Shown here in pieces: positions 1 through 64,000 of a stretch of DNA of 64,000 bases. The translations under genes and the position numbers were made by a program. A model generated the notes under the pieces. The model made no database searches. It saw nothing but the letters and a program-made list of their open reading frames with translations, and was not told where the DNA came from. Origin of the DNA: Rhea pennata (Eukaryota > Chordata > Aves > Rheiformes > Rheidae); the NCBI RefSeq assembly GCF_028389875.1, contig NC_084702.1, positions 56,020,053-56,084,052 on the forward strand, read 5' to 3'. Each line of letters begins with the position of its first letter. Within the stretch, counting starts at the first letter, position 1.

Positions 1-178
1 GACATTCAAACAAGTTAATATTTATACTGCCCTTTTCTACAAAAGCTGTGAATCCATTTCCTCAAAATTAATATTTAGCAAAAATATTTAACTCTACAAA
101 TATTAAGAACTGAAATATGCTTATAAATGCCAATATAAAGCATCTGGAGTTTTAGGAGTGGTACCCCAAGAGAACTTA

Positions 179-61897
<61,719 letters not shown>

Positions 61898-62246
61898 GGA
61901 GACCCGCGCCGCAGCCACCGCCGAGCAGGGAAACGCCGCGCGGCCCCCGCCCACAGCAGCCTCAGCCTCCTCCTGCCGAGGGGACGGCGGCGACGGCGGG
62001 GGGGCGGCGGGGGAGGGCGCTACCTGCGCGGCACCGCTCCGCGGTGGCACCAGCCCAGCCCAGCCCAGCCCGAGCCCGCCCCTGCCAACGAGCCGCCGGG
62101 CCTCAGGCTCGCCCCTCACTGCAGCACCGCGGCCCCAGCCCGCAGCGAGAGCCACAACATAGAGGCGGCAGCGGGGAGGGGGGAGGAGGGGCGAGCGCGC
62201 GCCCGTCTGCCGCTCGCTCCACTCAGCGCGCCGCCGCCGCCATCTT
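61898..62246 (-). other. CERT1: Putative CERT1 5' leader (UTR)
   Basis: GC-rich sequence upstream of the CERT1 ATG. The transcription start cannot be seen. I place it near the sense-oriented YY1 motif at 62236-62246, since such motifs usually sit just inside TATA-less transcripts. The leader has no in-frame stop; the frame stays open up to 62461. On the plus strand there is a (CCAGC)n run at about 62050-62070 and a G-rich block near 61985-62017. The leader's 5' end is inferred. Confidence 0.5.
62236..62246 (-). promoter_or_regulatory. YY1-type motif near the CERT1 start
   Basis: The minus strand reads AAGATGGCGGC, the classic YY1 consensus, in CERT1 sense orientation. In CpG-island promoters such sites usually lie just downstream of the start site, which supports a CERT1 start near 62250. 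Confidence 0.65.
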
Positions 62247-62316
62247 ACGCGAGGCGGGTGCGCGGCGCCGCCACCGCCAGCCCCGCCCCCTCCAGGCCCC
62301 CCGCGGGCCGCGCGCC

Positions 62317-62335
62317 GCCTCCTGGGAGCTGTAGT
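62317..62335 (-). promoter_or_regulatory. ZNF143/THAP11 (SBS-type) motif, copy 1
   Basis: The plus strand reads GCCTCCTGGGAGCTGTAGT. The reverse complement begins ACTACAGCTCCCAG, matching the ACTACAnnTCCCAG form of the ZNF143 site. It agrees with the reference motif at about 15 of 19 positions. It lies midway between the two presumed start sites. Confidence 0.7.
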
Positions 62336-62353
62336 CTTCCCGCGGCTGCCGTT

Positions 62354-62372
62354 GCATCTTGGGAAAGGTGGT
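62354..62372 (-). promoter_or_regulatory. ZNF143/THAP11 (SBS-type) motif, copy 2
   Basis: The plus strand reads GCATCTTGGGAAAGGTGGT, agreeing with the same 19-bp motif at about 15 positions and strongest in the GCAT..TGGGAA half. It has the same orientation as copy 1 and starts 37 bp away. Confidence 0.6.
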
Positions 62373-62426
62373 TCGGGGGCCTCGCGGAGCGCCGCGCGCG
62401 CGGCAGCCCGCTGCGTCCCGGGCGCG

Positions 62427-62439
62427 GCCGCCATCTTGG
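62427..62439 (-). promoter_or_regulatory. Second YY1-type motif
   Basis: The minus strand reads CCAAGATGGCGGC, a full YY1 match in CERT1 orientation about 190 bp upstream of the first. Its ATG is in frame with CERT1, so a transcript starting above it could in principle give a longer protein. Confidence 0.6.
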
Positions 62440-62659
62440 TGCCACCTTCCGCGCAACGCAAAGGGCGTTTTTCCCTTTCGTGGCCTGACGAGGAGGGGAG
62501 CTCCGAGTGAGGGCTGCTCGGGCTGACTGTTTCTTTTTTTTTCCTCTCCCTCGAGTGAAGTGAGGCGTCTCGCCGGTCTTACTCGCTCCCTGGTGTGGGC
62601 ATTGGGCGCGAGGGAGGAACGACGACTCCTTCCCTGCCCCGAAGCGGTGGGAGTCGGGG
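62440..62659 (+). other. POLK: Putative noncoding first exon of POLK (DNA polymerase kappa)
   Basis: Inferred, not recognised from protein sequence. The divergent neighbour of CERT1 in vertebrates is POLK, a Y-family translesion polymerase whose first exon is untranslated in mammals. The plus strand leaves the promoter core through a pyrimidine-rich stretch (about 62530-62552) and meets a strong donor, GGG|GTGAGT, at 62660. A second possible donor, CAG|GTGATG, is at 62778. No POLK coding exon was found up to 64000. Both exon ends are guesses. Confidence 0.4.
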
Positions 62660-63080
62660 GTGAGTCGCCAGCCGTTCCCTCAACAAAAATGGTGGTTGCG
62701 GAGGCCGCAGGAAGGGGCGGAAGGCGCCGCCGGCCGCGGTGCGGGGCAGCGCCGGGCGTGTGCCCGTCCCACCGCAGGTGATGCGGCTCCGCCGCCCGCC
62801 GGGGCCCGGCTGCGCGGGGCCGCTCTCCGCGGCCCGGGAGGAGAGAGGCTGCTGAGGCCGCCCCCTCGCGCCGTCTTTTTTTTCTTCTCTCCTTTTTTTC
62901 TAAACCGCTCGGGGGCTGGGGCGAGGTCCCGCACGCTGCGGTTTGGGCTGCCAGTGGCCTCTGCGCCGCGGCTGTGCGGTTTGCTTTACCGCCTCTCTGT
63001 AAGGGTGTGCTGGGAGCAGAGTGGCGGTGGCGGTCAGAAGCCTCGCAAGAGGCAGCGGTGCCCTCCGTTTCTATTTGTGT

Positions 63081-64000
63081 AATGTCTTAGCAGTTCAGGG
63101 AATGAAATGAAAAAAAATTTTTTTTTTGTTTTTTTTTCCAAAAATGCGTATCAGACGTGTATCCTCTCTGATATTTATAAGCAGAGATATATTTGCAAAA
63201 AAGCAGCAACAAAAAAGACCCTTTGCATTACAGGGAAGTTGAAAGTTATCATTTTTGCATCTGAGGAACAGATGTAGTAGTTTGTAAAGGACTTAAGATT
63301 TGTCCTGGCTCATCACCTTTCTCGTGATTTCTTGAAAAGTTCATGTTAAAAACTAGTTTTGAATGTGGAAGCTTTAGTGTTGGGTCATATAGTCCTAGTT
63401 ATACCTTATGAGCAGTGCTGTAAAATTGTATTTTCTCTGGCTTCCTCCCTGTGGCAGATCATTGTGTAGTTTCCCTAGATTATACTGCTTAAACATTTTC
63501 ATTAAGGAGTGGTTATATTTTGAAAGAAGAACTGTTAACATTATTATTTACATGCATTTTCCACATAGGTGACTGCTAGAAGTTAGATAATATTAGTATC
63601 AGCTCAAAGTCTGCAGTATGAAGATATTTGCAATGAAAATAAATCTACAGCATTGAGAGTGGATGGTAAAGCAACATCATGGTCATAAGCAACAAGAAGT
63701 AATGGAGTGTAACAGAAGTTTTAATACTTGTGTAATCACTGGAAGGCACTGAAAAATTTTTAATGCAAGTTGATAGTGGATACTGCTTTTGGTGATTCTG
63801 ATTTATTAAAAAGTTGAGAAACTGTTGTTTGGTTTACCAGCTGTTTGAGCAGAAACAAAGATACTTTTATTGTCTGTTGCAGTGTTTTGTATCTATTAAG
63901 TAAGCTGGACAATTGAGTTTTGTGTATATTTTTATATATAAGAAGAATCTGTAGTTCTTCCCAGCTCATTTATGTAGTTAAGTGACTTCACCTTGAAAAG
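63081..64000 (+). other. AT-rich sequence after the CpG island (presumed POLK intron 1)
   Basis: Composition returns to AT-rich after about 63080, with T and A runs at 63111-63137. I saw no conserved coding exon, repeat family or RNA gene here. It is most simply the start of POLK intron 1. Confidence 0.45.

Noticed and set aside
62560..63082. Plus-strand open frames after the promoter as the POLK N-terminus
   Set aside because: They do not resemble the POLK N-terminus. The sequence is CpG island, and the POLK start codon is expected in a later exon.

Overview
The window is vertebrate nuclear DNA, most likely from a bird. The chromosome background is AT-rich and holds one large intron-containing gene. 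The repeats are dominated by CR1 LINEs, the main avian/reptilian retrotransposon, together with one LTR that looks like an avian endogenous retrovirus LTR. There are no operons, CRISPR arrays, bacterial genes or phage genes.

The main gene is CERT1 (also COL4A3BP or GPBP), which encodes the ceramide transfer protein. It lies on the minus strand, and its first nine coding exons can be placed to the base. From 5' to 3' of the gene they are 61802-61897, 58350-58484, 42280-42396, 18533-18640, 17589-17727, 16632-16709, 9214-9371, 4934-5026 and 233-319. All junctions are GT-AG, the phases join cleanly, and together they give 1011 nt (337 codons). They encode the N-terminal PH domain, the serine-repeat motif, the middle coiled-coil region and the FFAT motif. 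The lipid-binding START domain and the 3' end lie beyond the left edge of the window.

At the right end (about 61300-63080) is a TATA-less CpG island. It holds CERT1 exon 1 and, on the evidence of layout and vertebrate synteny, the shared promoter of the divergent gene POLK on the plus strand. The core contains two tandem ZNF143/THAP11-type motifs and two YY1-type motifs. Only a probable noncoding POLK first exon falls inside the window; no POLK coding exon was recognised up to base 64000. In birds the HMGCR-CERT1-POLK neighbourhood is on the Z chromosome, so this window is probably Z-linked (inference).

The rest is intron. Intron 3 (23.6 kb) and intron 2 (16 kb) carry most of the repeats. 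They include a young 5'-truncated CR1 with an open 393-codon ORF2 remnant on the minus strand at 33758-34966, and a closely related rearranged CR1 on the plus strand at about 47826-48970. They also include several old CR1 fragments and long homopolymer runs. The two young CR1 copies are inverted relative to each other, share a 143-nt perfect match, and sit on either side of CERT1 exon 3. No new genetic system was found. The points most worth a second look are the inverted CR1 pair around exon 3, the 40-nt T run at the exon 4 acceptor, the open in-frame 5' extension of CERT1, and the promoter motif cluster.
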